A stretch of 64,000 nt of DNA. It comes from Owenia fusiformis. Taxonomy: Eukaryota; Annelida; Polychaeta; Sabellida; Oweniidae. This document shows, one piece after another, positions 44,501 to 56,876 of the stretch. A model generated the notes under the pieces. It had not been told where the DNA came from and did no database searches. It was given only the letters and a program-made list of their open reading frames with translations. The stretch is from assembly GCA_903813345.2 (NCBI GenBank), contig CAIIXF020000006.1:40560848-40624847 (forward strand), read 5' to 3'. A program made the position numbers and the translations under genes. Each line of letters opens with the position of its first letter. The first letter of the stretch is position 1.

Positions 44501-47500
44501 CCTGTCTGCTTCACCTTAGCAACCCTCAGCACAAAGTGTCAATATATATTTATCTTTTAATATCTTTAAATGTGGAATTCACTGTGAAGTTCCTTGCGTG
44601 ATCATCATTGAATGAGACACTAATTTAACTCGTCAAGAAAATATGTAATTACCCAAATAAATTTTGTGAGAGATAATGTGAAGCCCCATCTTAAACATAA
44701 AAATTTGATTGATCAAAAATATTTTTGATTATTTATTGTAAGCCAATAGAGCGCTAAAGTTATACAAGTTACTTGAAAGCACTGTAGATGTTGAAGTTTG
44801 AGATTTCAAGCAGTATTTCTCAAGAAAACAGTTGCACATTTCTTTAAGGATGGGTTCAGCTGCCAAAACAGCTGATCCATGAATATTATAATATTTTGAA
44901 ACTCTGAATCATAAAGCAAAAAATTATTCTTTGATTAAAAATTAGAATAATTGTGTAGTGTCGAATGAGTACAGTTTGAATCCTAGCAAGAATTGTTTTC
45001 TTCATTTTTGCATCACAATACATTTTCTTGATATCTTTATGTATGATTCATAGTCATATTTATGTTACCATAATTCAAAAAAATGTTGACATCTTGTTAT
45101 AGTCTCCAACTTTTAGAGGTTTAAAATATAGATTCAATTATTATATGTTTCTTTAAGTTAAAATCAAGCAAAATTAGTTACTGACACCAGAGAATGTTGC
45201 AATTTTTTCCCAAAAAGTTGTACAAGGGACATGCTAGAGTTGTGATGCAAAAAGAAAAAAGTTGCACCCTGTAAACACCTTATGAATGGGTCTTTCATTA
45301 TCAGTCACCAAGAATGGGTTCATATTCATGCCCATAAACTAGAATATTATTACACGTAGTCAGTAAAGATTACTTAAAGCAATTTTTTCAATATTACCTG
45401 ATCATGTAAATTGGCATGCGCTATGTTGTAAATTACCATAGCAATGTCATAAAACCAGAATAAAACGACCAATTATCGGCAAGACAAAAAAATCTTTTGA
45501 ATAAAAATTGTTTGATTCTGATTTTGAGTGGTCTTAACAAGGAATTAATGATAGATATTGACTAGAAAACTAACTGAAAGTGTTAACGTTAATGTTAAAG
45601 TTGCGGTAAATTGCGCTGTTTTGTAAAAGTTACACTCTGTACTGAAAGTTGTCTGATGTTAGGTTATAGTATTCCAGTATTATTTTACAATTTATTTTCA
45701 GACCTATGCAAGCAAATCCCCAATGATTTACCTGATGAGAAAAGGCTTGAAATGCTAACCAAGTCAACTCTAGAGGTAGGGTGGTTTATAGGGTATGGTT
45801 GGGTATAAGAGTCAAGATATGATTTACCTGATGAGAAAAGGCTTGAAATGCTAACCAAGTCAACTCTAGAGGTAGGGTGGTTTATAGAGTATGGTTGGGT
45901 ATAAGAGTCAAGATATGATTTACCTGATGAGAAAAGGCTTGAAATGTTAACCAAGTCAACTCTAGAGGTAGGGTGGTTTATAGGGTATGGTTGGGTATAA
46001 GAGTCAAGATATGATTTACCTGATGAGAAAAGGCTTGAAATGCTAACCAAGTCAACTCTAGAGGTAATGTGGTTTATAGGGTATGGCTGGGTATAAGAGA
46101 CAAGATATGATTTACTTGATGAGAAAAGGCTTGAGATGTTAACCAAGTCAACTCTAGAGGTAGGGTGGTTTATAGGGTATAGTTGGGTATAAGAGTCAAG
46201 ATATGATTTACCTGATGAGAAAAGGCTTGAAATGCTAACCAAGTCAACTCTAGAGGTAAGGTGGTTTATAGGGTATGGTTGGGTATAAGAGTCAAGATAT
46301 GATTTACCTGATGAGAAAAGGCTTGAAATGCTAACCAAGTCAACTCTAGAGGTAGGGTGGTTTATAGGGTATGGTTGGGTATAAGAGTCAAGATATGATT
46401 TACCTGATGAGAAAAGGCTTGAAATGCTAACCAAGTCAACTCTAGAGGTAGGGTGGTTTATAGGGTATGGTTGGGTATAAGAGTCAAGATATGATTTACC
46501 TGATGAGAAAAGGCTTGAGATGTTAACCAAGTCAACTCTAGAGGTAAGGTGGTTTATAGGGTATGGTTGGGTATAAGAGTCAAGATATGATTTACCTGAT
46601 GAGAAAAGGCTTGAAATGCTAACCAAGTCAACTCTAGAGGTAGGGTGGTTTATAGGGTATGGTTGGGTATAAGAGTCAAGATATGATTTACCTGATGAGA
46701 AAAGGCTTGAAATGCTAACCAAGTCAACTCTAGAGGTAAGGTGGTTTATAGGGTATGGTTGGGTATAAGAGTCAAGATATGATTTACCTGATGAGAAAAG
46801 GCTTGAAATGCTAACCAAGTCAACTCTAGAGGTAAGGTGGTTTATAGGGTATGGTTGGGTATAAGAGTCAAGATATGATTTACCTGATGAGAAAAGGCTT
46901 GAAATGCTAACCAAGTCAACTCTAGAGGTAGGGTGGTTTATAGGGTATGGTTGGGTATAAGAGTCAAGATATGATTTACCTGATGAGAAAAGGCTTGAAA
47001 TGCTAACCAAGTCAACTCCAGAGGTAGGGTGGTTTATAGGGTATGGTTGGGTATAAGAGTCAAGATATGATTTACCTGATGAGAAAAGGCTTGAAATGCT
47101 AACCAAGTCAACTCTAGAGGTAAGGTGTCAATTTCATTTTTCAGTGGAATGAGATAAAACATTATAAAAATGAGAAATCATGAATTTGAGGTTTTAGATA
47201 TAGGGTTTATCCCAGGGGATACATCTCCCGAGGAGCAAGTATGACTGATATTAGTGATAGATTTCCCTAATTAAAAAAATAGTTAATTTGATTCTAACAG
47301 GTCTCATTTCTTTTCAGTACACTCTGCAACAGTTGCAACAGGAGTTCCAGGATATCAATGATGCTGAAAGTTTGGAGGAAAAAGGTCTTTATTTTTGGGA
47401 CTTTGGCAAACTGAGTAATGAGGAATAAAGTTCAATTTCATTGTAAAATGATTCTATACTCTTAGCGGTCAAATGAAACCATTGATAATTTATATTATAA

Positions 47501-49429
47501 TTTTGCCGAAGCTAGTCCCTTCTTAATGAAACACATTAATTCATAAATTCAAAATCTGTCCCAGTCTAAGGCATTAGAAGATTGTGTTTGATTCTTTATA
47601 TATTATCAAAATCTTATATTTGAACTCCTCTCTGATCTGAACACCCCTGAATATAACTTTTTCACATTCAGAAATTTCGAACCTCCCATTCACTCCCATG
47701 TTAAAGCAACCTTGAATTGTGAACACCTGCTAATCCAAATACTTAAATTGTGAACACCTGCTAATCCAAACACTTTTAGTCTGCCCCAGTAGTGTTCGAA
47801 TAAGACTTTTTTGTGTTTTGTACTATTTTCGTTGATTATATTTGAATTTACATGTAGTAATGCATGCTGGAGAAGAGGCCTGCAAGAAAATGGTTGCCAC
47901 TGGACTTTTCAAACATGCAGTCTCAAAAGGAAGGTACATATGACTTGTCTTGCATTAAACCTCTCTCCCTTCATTCTAATAAAAGCATTTGCTAAAGGGA
48001 CTGAGTCGAGGAAGGGAGGAGCTTGATGTTAGACTGGAAGATACATCACTCGTATCAATTATAATTCTTTTTATTTCATTCAGCAATTACAAGAAAGTGG
48101 ATTCTCTGGTGGCATAATTTGGGGAAATTCAGGGAATTTTAGACATGTGTCAAAAATTGCTGAAACTTCCAGGGAATTAGAATTCTTTGAAAAGTCAGGG
48201 ACTAATTCAACTTTTAAAAAGTTGAAAAGACCACAAACTGCAGTACATAATGTGATCATGAGAAAAGACAAATGAATTACTAAAATCATATATATGCTGT
48301 CGTTTGACTGAATGATAAATGTCCTTTGCTTGTTTTTCCTTTATTTCAGAACTGCCCCTAACCCAATTAATGTTGAGGTTCAAAGACTGGCAGATAAGAT
48401 GCAGGAGAAGATGGATAGGTATGTTGACTGAATGACTTTGCACAAGGAGTGCCTGTGGGCAAAAAACAGTGTTACACAAAACGTATGTTAAAGGGGGAGG
48501 GGTACAAAGTTAGGTCTCATTAACATTGATTTGGAGATCATGTAACTTCAATGTTCAGGTTATAATTGCAATGTTCAGGGTATAATTTCAATGTTCAGGG
48601 TATAACTTCAATGTTCAGGAATGCCAGGTTGTAACCAGGGTGCAACTTCATTGTTCAGGGTGTAATTTCAATGTTCCAGGTATACCTTCAATATTTAGGG
48701 TATAACTTCAATGTTCAGGGTAATATCTTCAATGTTCAGGGTGTAACTTCAATGTTCAGGGTGTAACTTCAATGTTCAGGGTGTAACTTCAATGTTCAGG
48801 GTAATATCTTCAATGTTCAGGGTATTTCTTCAATGTTCAGGGTGTAATTTCAATGTTCAGGGTAATATCTTCAATGTTCAGGGTATTTCTTCAATGTTCA
48901 GGGTGTAACTTCAATGCTATCAGACAAAGAGATGCTACTCACCATAGCAACCATTTAATATGTTGATTGTTTTCTTGTTGCCTAGATACGAAGAAGAGGC
49001 AGAAAAATGGGATGAAATGTTACAGAAGCAGAAAGCCTTAACGACTGAGGCTGAAAGGTGAGATGCTATCACATTTGAAATCTTCATACAAAATTTCATG
49101 TCGAGAATATGACTGCAGTTTATTGAATTCTGATTTTGGAAAGATTCCCCATTCCCCATTCCTCAGTTTCACTGAGCAAGCAAAAGCTTCATTTTTGGAA
49201 TTTGATTTAAATTATATTATATAGTCCCCTCACTTAAAATGATTTCATTTTATCATACAGTTAAAGTTATACTTTCTGTTCCAGCTTGGCTTCTAATGTG
49301 AAACAGAATCCTTTGAAAGATCGGCCAGCATCCCTGAGTTCACACCAGTGTCAGATTCTCAACAATTTACCAAACTGCAACAAAATCATCGATGATCTGA
49401 AATACAAACATGAGACGCTCACTCTACAG
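41537..49429 (+). CDS. DSN1: DSN1-like kinetochore protein (MIS12 complex), 3' end not found
   Basis: DSN1 is part of the MIS12 complex that links centromeres to the microtubule-binding NDC80 complex. Exons: 41537-41568, 41903-43193, 44008-44116, 45702-45775, 47318-47384, 47858-47933, 48350-48418, 48986-49057 and 49285-49429, all with matching phases, 645 codons so far. The N-terminal 440 residues are disordered, Lys/Ser/Pro-rich and include a heptad repeat (about residues 118-214). The conserved part starts at LRRSSLGIGLNKRRSSF, the RRSS/RRRS block of DSN1. Then come DLCKQIPNDLPDEKRLEML, YTLQQLQQEFQ and a coiled coil (RYEEEAEKWDEML), in the order of the Mis13/DSN1 family. The terminal exon after HETLTLQ (phase 0) was not identified before 52.3 kb. 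Identification rests on motif order; overall similarity in this family is always low. Confidence 0.75.
42225..42515 (+). repeat. In-frame 21-bp coding repeat (SPKPSVK) in DSN1-like exon 2
   Basis: About 14 heptads of S-P-K-P-S-V-K type, with variants such as SPKTSVE and NPEKSVK. A 42-bp higher-order unit (KPSVKSPKTSVESP) is repeated almost exactly. The many Ser-Pro sites look like substrates for proline-directed kinases; phosphorylation is inferred. Confidence 0.88.
42785..42860 (+). repeat. Short in-frame VVKDN repeat in DSN1-like exon 2
   Basis: Four to five tandem 15-bp units coding VVKDN or close variants (GTGGTGAAAGACAAT). Confidence 0.85.
43260..43465 (+). repeat. Degenerate TTAATGGTACATATTTGAT repeat in DSN1-like intron 2
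   Basis: About nine imperfect units of 19-25 bp, directly downstream of the exon 2 donor region. Confidence 0.75.
45735..47125 (+). repeat. 15-copy, 96-bp tandem array of DSN1-like exon 4 end plus donor
   Basis: Donors CTAGAG/GTA lie at exact 96-bp steps from 45775 to 47119 (15 copies). Each unit has about 50 bases of exon (DLPDEKRLEMLTKSTLE) followed by about 45 bases of intron (GTAGGGTGGTTTATAGGG). Units differ at only a few sites; some have the stronger donor GTAAGG, including the last one before unique intron. Retention of a unit would stop translation after GYGWV. The long minus-strand frame across the array is a by-product of the 96-base period. Confidence 0.95.
48540..48915 (+). repeat. 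About 20-bp minisatellite in DSN1-like intron 7
   Basis: About 17 units of (T)TCAATGTTCAGGGTGTAAC type with length variants; a compound unit with GTAATATC and GTATTTC recurs. Confidence 0.88.
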
Positions 49430-52347
49430 GTTCGTACATTTATTTTATGCAATGTGAATACTGCAAGATTTTATTCAAGTCTTTTTCACAACAGTTTGCT
49501 CTAGACTGAAAAACAGACATGTATAATATATGTATATATCTATATATGTGTCAAAAAAGACATGTATAATATAGTAGCCCGGACAGAATTGTTCAATGGT
49601 CACTTTTTCTTTAATAACTTAAATTTCAGTATTATCAAAATCTGATTACATATTTGAAAACTAGAGTGAAATTCTGACATACAAAAAAAATATTTAAGGA
49701 ACATCTCTTAATTTATTGATATTATAGGCATTCATAGTGTGAGTGACGCGAATACATAATTCACCATTTTGTGTCGTCTTTGTTCAAAAATGGTGGCATG
49801 TTTTGTGAATTTGAATGTTCAGTTGAAAGTTAATATTTAAGAAATATCATGGGCCTATGAAGTCATGTAGTCTGCTGCTTTGGTATGAGGTAATGACTGC
49901 ATTTAAAACCTTGTTTTAAATTGACTTGTTGGGGTTGCAGGATTTTAAGTTTTTTGGCCATTCCATTGTTACTCGTCGGTAGTGGATTAGCAACCCTAGT
50001 TCATCTAACATGTGCAACTATAGGGTCATACTGCCACAGTTTTTAATGTATTTCCCAGTCACACTCTTCTCAACCCATCCTCGGCATTCATGTGAATTGT
50101 TTTTTAGCTTTTCAATGGCCTCTGAGATGGCTGTTTGGAGCTTTTGAAAAGAATGAGGACCTACTCTCATCACACCCCGTACATTGGGGCGGCACCTTGT
50201 CACATCCTCTTGAACACAACCCCGAACATTTCAATAGAGTTGAGTTCATATACCCTTGGAGAGTTAACCTCTTGTATTTGATTATTAGTCAGTTGGTGCA
50301 TTACATCAGGATTGTAAAGGTGGCAGCATGACCTTATAGGCCTATGACAATCTTTAAATATTAACTCTCAACTGAACATTCAAATTCACGAAATATGCTG
50401 CCATTTTGAACAAATATGAGTCAAAATGGTGAATTATGTATTTGCGTCACTCATACTATGAATGGCTATAATATCAACATATTAAGTCGAGATGTTCCTT
50501 AAATATTTTTTTGTATGTTGGAATTTCACTCTAGTTTTCCAATATGTAATCAGATTTTAATAATACTGAAAACTAAAAAAGTTTTTTTTTCAAAGTGCAA
50601 TATTGTCATCCACTTGCTCTGATGGACATATGTGCATCTCTCTGTCTGTTGGGGCACAACATTAGTGTTTCAGATTTCCATCAACATGATTGGATTTTAG
50701 CCTAAGTGAAAAACTATATCTCATTTAAAGAGTTTCTATTAAATGGCAAGCTTTTATAAAGGATACATACCACTCCACTCTAAATTGAATTTTTTAGTTC
50801 CAGCATATTTGAATCTTTCTCATGCCTCAACATGTCTTGTTGAACTTGTTAAATCATTGCAAAACCATGTGTCTCTTTCATCCTTCTAATGACTGGGTCA
50901 GAAGACCAAAATCCACAACTATTGTTATTTCTGTCAAGAGGTTAATTGGACCAGTGGTTCAGTTTTCGTGAAATTGTCTCCTTATTTATGTCATGTATTT
51001 CAGTAACTTGTGAAACCCAACCATATAAAACAAGAAAGAAGCTACAATTAAATGTTTTCCATACATTTATTGGGCACATTATCCACAAAAATATATTAAT
51101 TATAGTTATCATACATTAAGTATTGATTTTATGTCTTATTTATATGAAAAAGTGTATCATCATTTTGACTCTCTGAGTAACAAATAAATCAGTTCAAACT
51201 CTAACTAATTCATAATTGAAACATTTTTTTTTCGTGAGTTAATGCAAATAATAGTATATGATTACAGAAGGGTTAATGTTGATAAATATATCAACATACC
51301 CAACTCATTGAGATGTTGATTTAAAGAATAATACTGAAATTGTAAGTAAATATTAATTTGTTAAATTAATGATTTCTATACTATGATTCATGATTACATT
51401 TTAATTTGTAGTTTTAGTAATGGACTTCTGGTTTTGGGCCCAGGTCATCCTACTAAATATAGGGGATTTAATTAATGTAGGGGATTTAATTGATATTGGG
51501 GATTTGATTAATGCTCTCGTCAGTTGTTTTTCAATCTTATATTTCAGCAGTTGTTTATTTCAGTAGTTTTGTGATAAAGTTTATTTTCTCAATTGCTGGA
51601 TTCACCATTGTAGTCTACAGTCTAGTTCCAAGTTTATCAACTGAGAGTGTATTTTCAATCTTAATAAATTCATAAGTTTGTTGTATCTTTACTATGATGT
51701 CACAATATCCATGGTAATAACAATGGATTTATGAAAATTTATTGCTTGCTTGCACGATTTTGAGTAAATCAGAAAAAACAAAATCATCAAATAGCAATCA
51801 CAAGGGTCTGAAAGTACCATGGCATTTCGTTCAATCAGAATCAGACGAAATGGCGGATAATTTGATGTGACTCAAAATTGACAGTGTTATTGATTATTTT
51901 GGCATACATTGTTTATTTTCTTATTTTTTGCCCTTGAATAACAGCTATATGTTTAAATATATTGTATAAAATGTATAGATATGTGTTTGTAATCACTACA
52001 AATTGGTATGTCATCCCTTTTTATTATGCCCTTGAAATGTATTCGTTTCTCAGCAAACAAGTTTGTGTTTTTTCTTGAGTTTGTGTTTGTTTTCCTTGTA
52101 CCCTTGCATGATTTGAATTTTGCCAGGACGCAAAACAAAGAATCTACTTCTTATGGCCTTACTTAGATTGTTACAAGAATGCAACTAACCAAGGGGCCAT
52201 TAACAGAAACTGCATGAAGTTAAGAATTCGTAAAGTCCATTGTTCTCTAACTGTGACGTCATTATATCCATGGTAACAATTGATTTATGAATTTGTGTCT
52301 TTATGAAGTTTCTGTTAATGACCCCCAAATCACTATCTAGCTAATTA
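49430..52347. other. Region after DSN1-like exon 9; terminal exon not found
   Basis: Apart from the transposon at 49572-50590 and a small inverted-repeat MITE at 52193-52326 (CATTAACAGAAAC / GTTTCTGTTAATG), no exon can be supported. Several acceptor-like sites exist (near 50690, 51000, 51546), each followed within a few codons by a stop; any could be the short last exon. Confidence 0.4.
49572..50590. mobile_element. Long-inverted-repeat DNA element (copy 2, inverted)
   Basis: The left tip TAGTAGCCCGGACAGAATTG is the same as at 19361. The interior is in the opposite orientation to copy 1. The last 60 or so bases of the right arm are missing, ending at a T-run. It lacks the 1.25-kb nested insertion and so gives its empty site. 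The frame PNVRGV ... [18 protein letters not shown] is conserved on the minus strand (50018-50203). Confidence 0.85.
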
Positions 52348-55300
52348 TTAAATTCTTTCATACTCCTTCTTGTGTATTTTAAAATAGATCCACCTCTTGA
52401 ATCTAAACAGTGCATAGTAGATGAATTTAAGAAGTGGTATACCAACTATTAACAAGCCAAGTATAACACCCACAGCGACTGGCAGAGTCTTGGGGTTGTA
52501 ATTTAATATGGAGTAGACAATGTTGTTTTCCTTGTCAAATGACCAGAAACTGACATTAAAGATAATATAGATGAGTCCATAAATCATTGGATATAGCATG
52601 TGTAAGATTCGTACTGGTGTGCCACTGAGGGCAAAGTCAATCACCATTAGAATTGAATTGATAGCATGTCTGTTGATGTTATAATGGTCAAGGCCATTCT
52701 CAGGATTATATACAGCTCCAAAGTAGATGCCTGTTACAATGATTGTAAATATGAGTGAGACATCAAAGAGAATCCAAGATATGATCATGTACCATGGCAC
52801 TGTTTTGTGTGCTGCACTGGGATCTGGTTTTAAATGGTCTTCTTCTGTTGGTTTGGGAGGTTTACCAACTCCACTCTCTAATTCAATTCCGTCAAATCCG
52901 GTGTTTTCATGTCCTTCCTCACTTGTTCCCGGTTTTCTGGTTTTCCGTACATGTGAAATCACAGCTATTATGAATGCTACTAGAAAATGCAGTGTCAACA
53001 TTGTGTATGTCCAGTGTGTCAAATAGATCCCCATACGTGCTTTGTCAGTTGACTCAACCACAGCTGCTATCCAATATCCAAGAGTGTATCCACATACTAT
53101 GAACCTGTACACCAGGAATATCACAGGATGCATTTCCCACTGAAGAAAATAAAGTAAATTACTGTGCAATTACTATTAAAAACTAGGTCATGATTGTTCA
53201 AAACTTTATATTGCTAATTACAGGGTGGTCCAAAAAAATTGGAACATTTGTTAATTGAACGCAAAACCTTTATTTTTCTTCTAAAATGTACCAAACTTTT
53301 ACTGAGCATAGTTCAGTCACTTATTCATCTGATGTAAAGTTTATAGGTGAAAACCACAAAGTTAATGCATTAAACTAGTCAATATTTGATATGACCCCTC
53401 TTCTCCTGACTTACAAGTTGAGGCCTGGGGCTCAGATTTGTTAATATTCAATTAGTTTGCTGTTCGTTTGTTTCGTCCAAGCCATCTTAATTAATAATTT
53501 CAGCTTGATCAAACTTCCTATTTGTTTGCCTTGGAAGATCAAATCTAGTAACATATTCAACATTTTGTTACCCAAATTCATGAGTATCAAGCATATTTTG
53601 ATGGCTATTGTTGGGTGTATTACTGATTGAATATTCTCCAGAAAGAGGCCAGGGCAGTCTGATTTGAAATGAAAAATGGTAAATGAAACCCCTCCCCTTT
53701 ATTGTTCTGATATGAATAATATTCATTGGAAATATCAATATGTCTATCAATATCATAGAGAGAACACAAATGGTATATTATATAAAAATTATACACTGTA
53801 TATGTGCTTAGCGTTGGTTTTTAATGTGAATAACTGGTCAGTTTTGCCTTTACTGAAAAGTGGGAACAATTTTTTTGTCACTTGAGTAGCTGTGAGGGTT
53901 ATGCGATCGCTCACCTATGACATGTTCCTTCTTCCCTACTCTTAAATGAAAATGATCATTTTGGGTATTGTTTAAGTTTAAGTTAACACAATATTTTTCT
54001 GGCAAACCCCAGATGTAAATACCCTTTGTCAACTGAATATGATTTTATAAAATATTTATAGCAATTAACATGTGCATTAAAGCTTTGAAATAAATAATAA
54101 TTGAAAAAGTAGCCGCGGAATTGACAAGTGTATATTTAGGAAAAGGGGGTCCTATCAAACATTGACTAGTTTAATGCATTAACTTTGTGGTTTTCACCTA
54201 TAAACTTTACATCAGATAAATAAGTGATTGAACTATGCTCAGTAAAAGTTTGGTACATTTTAGAAGAAAAATAAAGGTTTTACGTTCAATTAACAAATGT
54301 TCCAATTTTTTTTGGACCACCCTGTATAAGGTGAATATTTGAATTCCTCATTTTATGTTGTTTAATAGATTTTTATATTCGGAGACAGTTAATAGAAACA
54401 TTTGGTTTTTGCTCTGAATGAATACAAAACATTTGCAAAATGACTTAGATTTGAACATGTGAAATGATAATATAGATTTAGAATGTTTATACTTTACAAA
54501 TTATTTGGTGATTAAAAGATTTCAGATTTTAAAGTTCAATAAAAAGAAAAGAAAACATGCAAGTTTAAAGAGATCGGGTCTCCTAAAAACACAATTAGAG
54601 TAACCCCCTAATTTTTTCGTGTTACAAGATATAACAAGTTTGTTTATCAACTTATCAATTCTGAGGCTTAAATTTATATGTTAACAGTAATTATATTGGG
54701 ACATTACTGATCTCTTTAAGGTGTATTTTCGTCTGGATGATAATGGCAAGAAATCAAATATTTGATGACTTGGACTGTTGTCAGCCAAAGGCAAATGTAA
54801 CCCTTCATGGTCAATGAACATTTAAAAAACACTAATGATGATGTAGATATTAAGTGATGCTTTAACATTTTACAACAAGTCTCGTGCAATGATGATAACA
54901 CATCAGTGTAGTGCAATGATGATAACACATCAGTGTAGTGCAATGATGATAACACATCAGTGTAGTGCAATGATGATAACACATCAGTGTAGTGCAATGA
55001 TGATAACACATCAGTGTAGTGCAATGATGATAACACATCAGTGTAGTGCAATGATGATAACACATCAGTGAAGTGCAATGATGATAACACATCAGTGTAG
55101 TGCAATGATGATAACACATCAGTGTAGTGCAATGATGATAGCACATCAGTGTAGTGCAATGATGATAACACATCAGTGTAGTGCAATGATGATAGCACAT
55201 CAGTGAAGTGCAATGATGATAACATATCAGTGTAGTGCAATGATGATAACACATCAGTGTAGTGCAATGATGATAACACATCAGTGTAGTGCAATGATGA

Positions 55301-56013
55301 TAACACATCAGTGTAGTAACCTAAGGTAATTTTTCAGAATGACTGCTTTAGTTTTGACATTTGTCCAATTTGAAGCATGTATTGGAAATTTATAGTTTTT
55401 ATAATCCTTTTGTGTCATTGACCGAATGGAGGCTTAGGGGTGAAATATTTGGACTCATCCAATTTGTTATTCAAAAACTAAATAAATTAGATATTTGTAT
55501 GTGGTTATAGTCATAATGTAACCTTTGAAAATGCAGTTGAATTTTTAACATTGTCTTTGCTCACAGCATGCAATGAGAACTTTCCATTTTGACTTTTAAC
55601 ATGACTTTCAGATTTGAAATTGCCATTATGGTACACCATGGTGTGTCTTACCTATTATCTCATCTATAAGTCATCTATGAAATAATTCTGAAAAATGGGT
55701 GTTCTCTTTTTTAAATTCTGTTACACTATGTAATATCCATGATTGACATTATTGGTTTCACTAATTTATGAGAGTACATTTTGTGAAAATGGCTCCCATT
55801 TGACTTTTGATGCTTGATGAGTTTTGTTAGGTACATGTTACTACAATTCTGAAATTGAACAGTTTTGAAATCAGTTACTTATTTTCTCTGATATTTCCTT
55901 AAATTTTTGATTTTTAGATAGTTTTGACTCACCTGACTTGTTGATAAAGCTTTGTGATTCTTCAACTTGAATCCAAAATTGTGTAATCTGAATTCATCTT
56001 TAAATGTTGCCAT
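52348..56013 (-). CDS. Rolling-stone-like multi-pass membrane protein, paralogue A
   Basis: Two exons: 55933-56013 (27 codons, MATFKDEFRLHNFGFKLKNH) and 52348-53139 (263 codons plus stop), joined in phase 0 to read STSQ-WEMHPVIFLVYR. 290 residues. The family is named after Drosophila rost, implicated in myoblast fusion; the biochemical role is unknown. About six to seven hydrophobic segments are visible: VIFLVYRFIVCGYTLGYWI, the GIYLTHWTYTML region, WYMIISWILFDVSLIF, then LSGTPVRILHMLYPMIYGL and a C-terminal helix VAVGVILGLLIVGIPL. The loop between segments 2 and 3 is polar and diverged between the paralogues. The family signature YLTHW and the GLDHYNINRHAINS block are present. The ATG has a good context (ACCATGG). 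The intron holds a mariner-like MITE and a 27-bp satellite. Confidence 0.88.
53221..54324. mobile_element. Mariner-type non-autonomous element, about 1.1 kb
   Basis: TA on both sides (53219-53220, 54325-54326). The ends CAGGGTGGTCCAAAAAAATT and its inverse are typical of Tc1/mariner tips, with inverted repeats of about 175 bp. No transposase motif was seen in the middle. It lies in the intron of paralogue A. Confidence 0.88.
54889..55316. repeat. 27-bp satellite, about 16 copies
   Basis: Units of ATGATGATAACACATCAGTG plus TAGTGCA repeat almost exactly; rare variants are AGCACATC and GTGAAGTGC. 27 bp is a multiple of three, so open frames on both strands are by-products. Confidence 0.95.
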
Positions 56014-56876
56014 GGTTATTTCTTCAAAAATGTATTTCTAGATAAGGACTGTAATAGTTGTTCACACTGCTCCTTTACCTTCCAAGGGTAAAATGTTACT
56101 ACTTCTCTATACTCCTTTTCCTGGCAAAACCCCAGTATGTCCAGTTGATATAAGTTTTACAATGGTTTTACACACCTTACATAATGCGTTTGGATAAGTC
56201 TCCTTTTTGTAGCATGGTCAAGTCTTTAAGTTCATTTTATTTTAAACTTTATGCCCCAGTTATAATAGGGGCAACTATCATTACAACCTTGATGAATACA
56301 TTGATAACACAAAGCATACAGGCATATGTAATATGTTAATAAGTAAATAAATATGTTTACATGTGCTCAAAAAGTGCACTTCCAGTTGCCAAACTTTTGG
56401 AGGGGAGTGTATGCCATTTATGTTTTATTGAAACATATCAATTGTTCATCTACCTGCCAAGTATTTCAGTGCTTTTATATGTACATGCACATATAAATGC
56501 ACAGCAGGGATATTGGGCTAAAGGGATTAGTCATGTTTGTAAACTGTTTGTAAAGTTGTATTGGTCAATCCAAGTTTTATCCTATAATACCTCTAAGAGA
56601 ATGTCATAAAGAATTGTTATTACTTTTACCATCTAATTTGCTCTTTATTTCTACCACATTTCTGTCATCAAACTACATCTTTTGCAGAACCTGAATGTCC
56701 ATCATCCAAATAAATGCATTGCTAAACATGGGGGGGGGGGGGGTCTAATTAAGTAATATATCATTTATTAAAATGTTTCTTGCAAATAAAACAAGTGAAC
56801 TTAAATCAAGCAATATTTGGTGCCACTGGTGCTAGCCCTAATAGACAGCTAAAATTAGCTAATGTCTCAAAATGTT
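56014..56876. other. Intergenic region between the two Rolling-stone-like genes
   Basis: Must hold the promoter of paralogue A and the 3' UTR of paralogue B. A 13-15 G run (about 56731-56745) is present. Nothing else recognised. Confidence 0.45.

Noticed and set aside
45685-47106. 473-residue minus-strand ORF with a perfect 32-residue repeat
   Set aside because: It is the antisense of the 96-bp exon/intron array; the period is divisible by three, so any frame without a stop stays open. The plus strand carries the real exon.
52138-52280. Open frame after an acceptor-like GCCAG as DSN1-like last exon
   Set aside because: Most of it falls inside a small inverted-repeat MITE (52193-52326), so homology to DSN1 is not supported.
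54716-55308. Long repetitive ORFs on both strands (about 150-196 residues)
   Set aside because: By-products of the 27-bp satellite; they lie in an intron.
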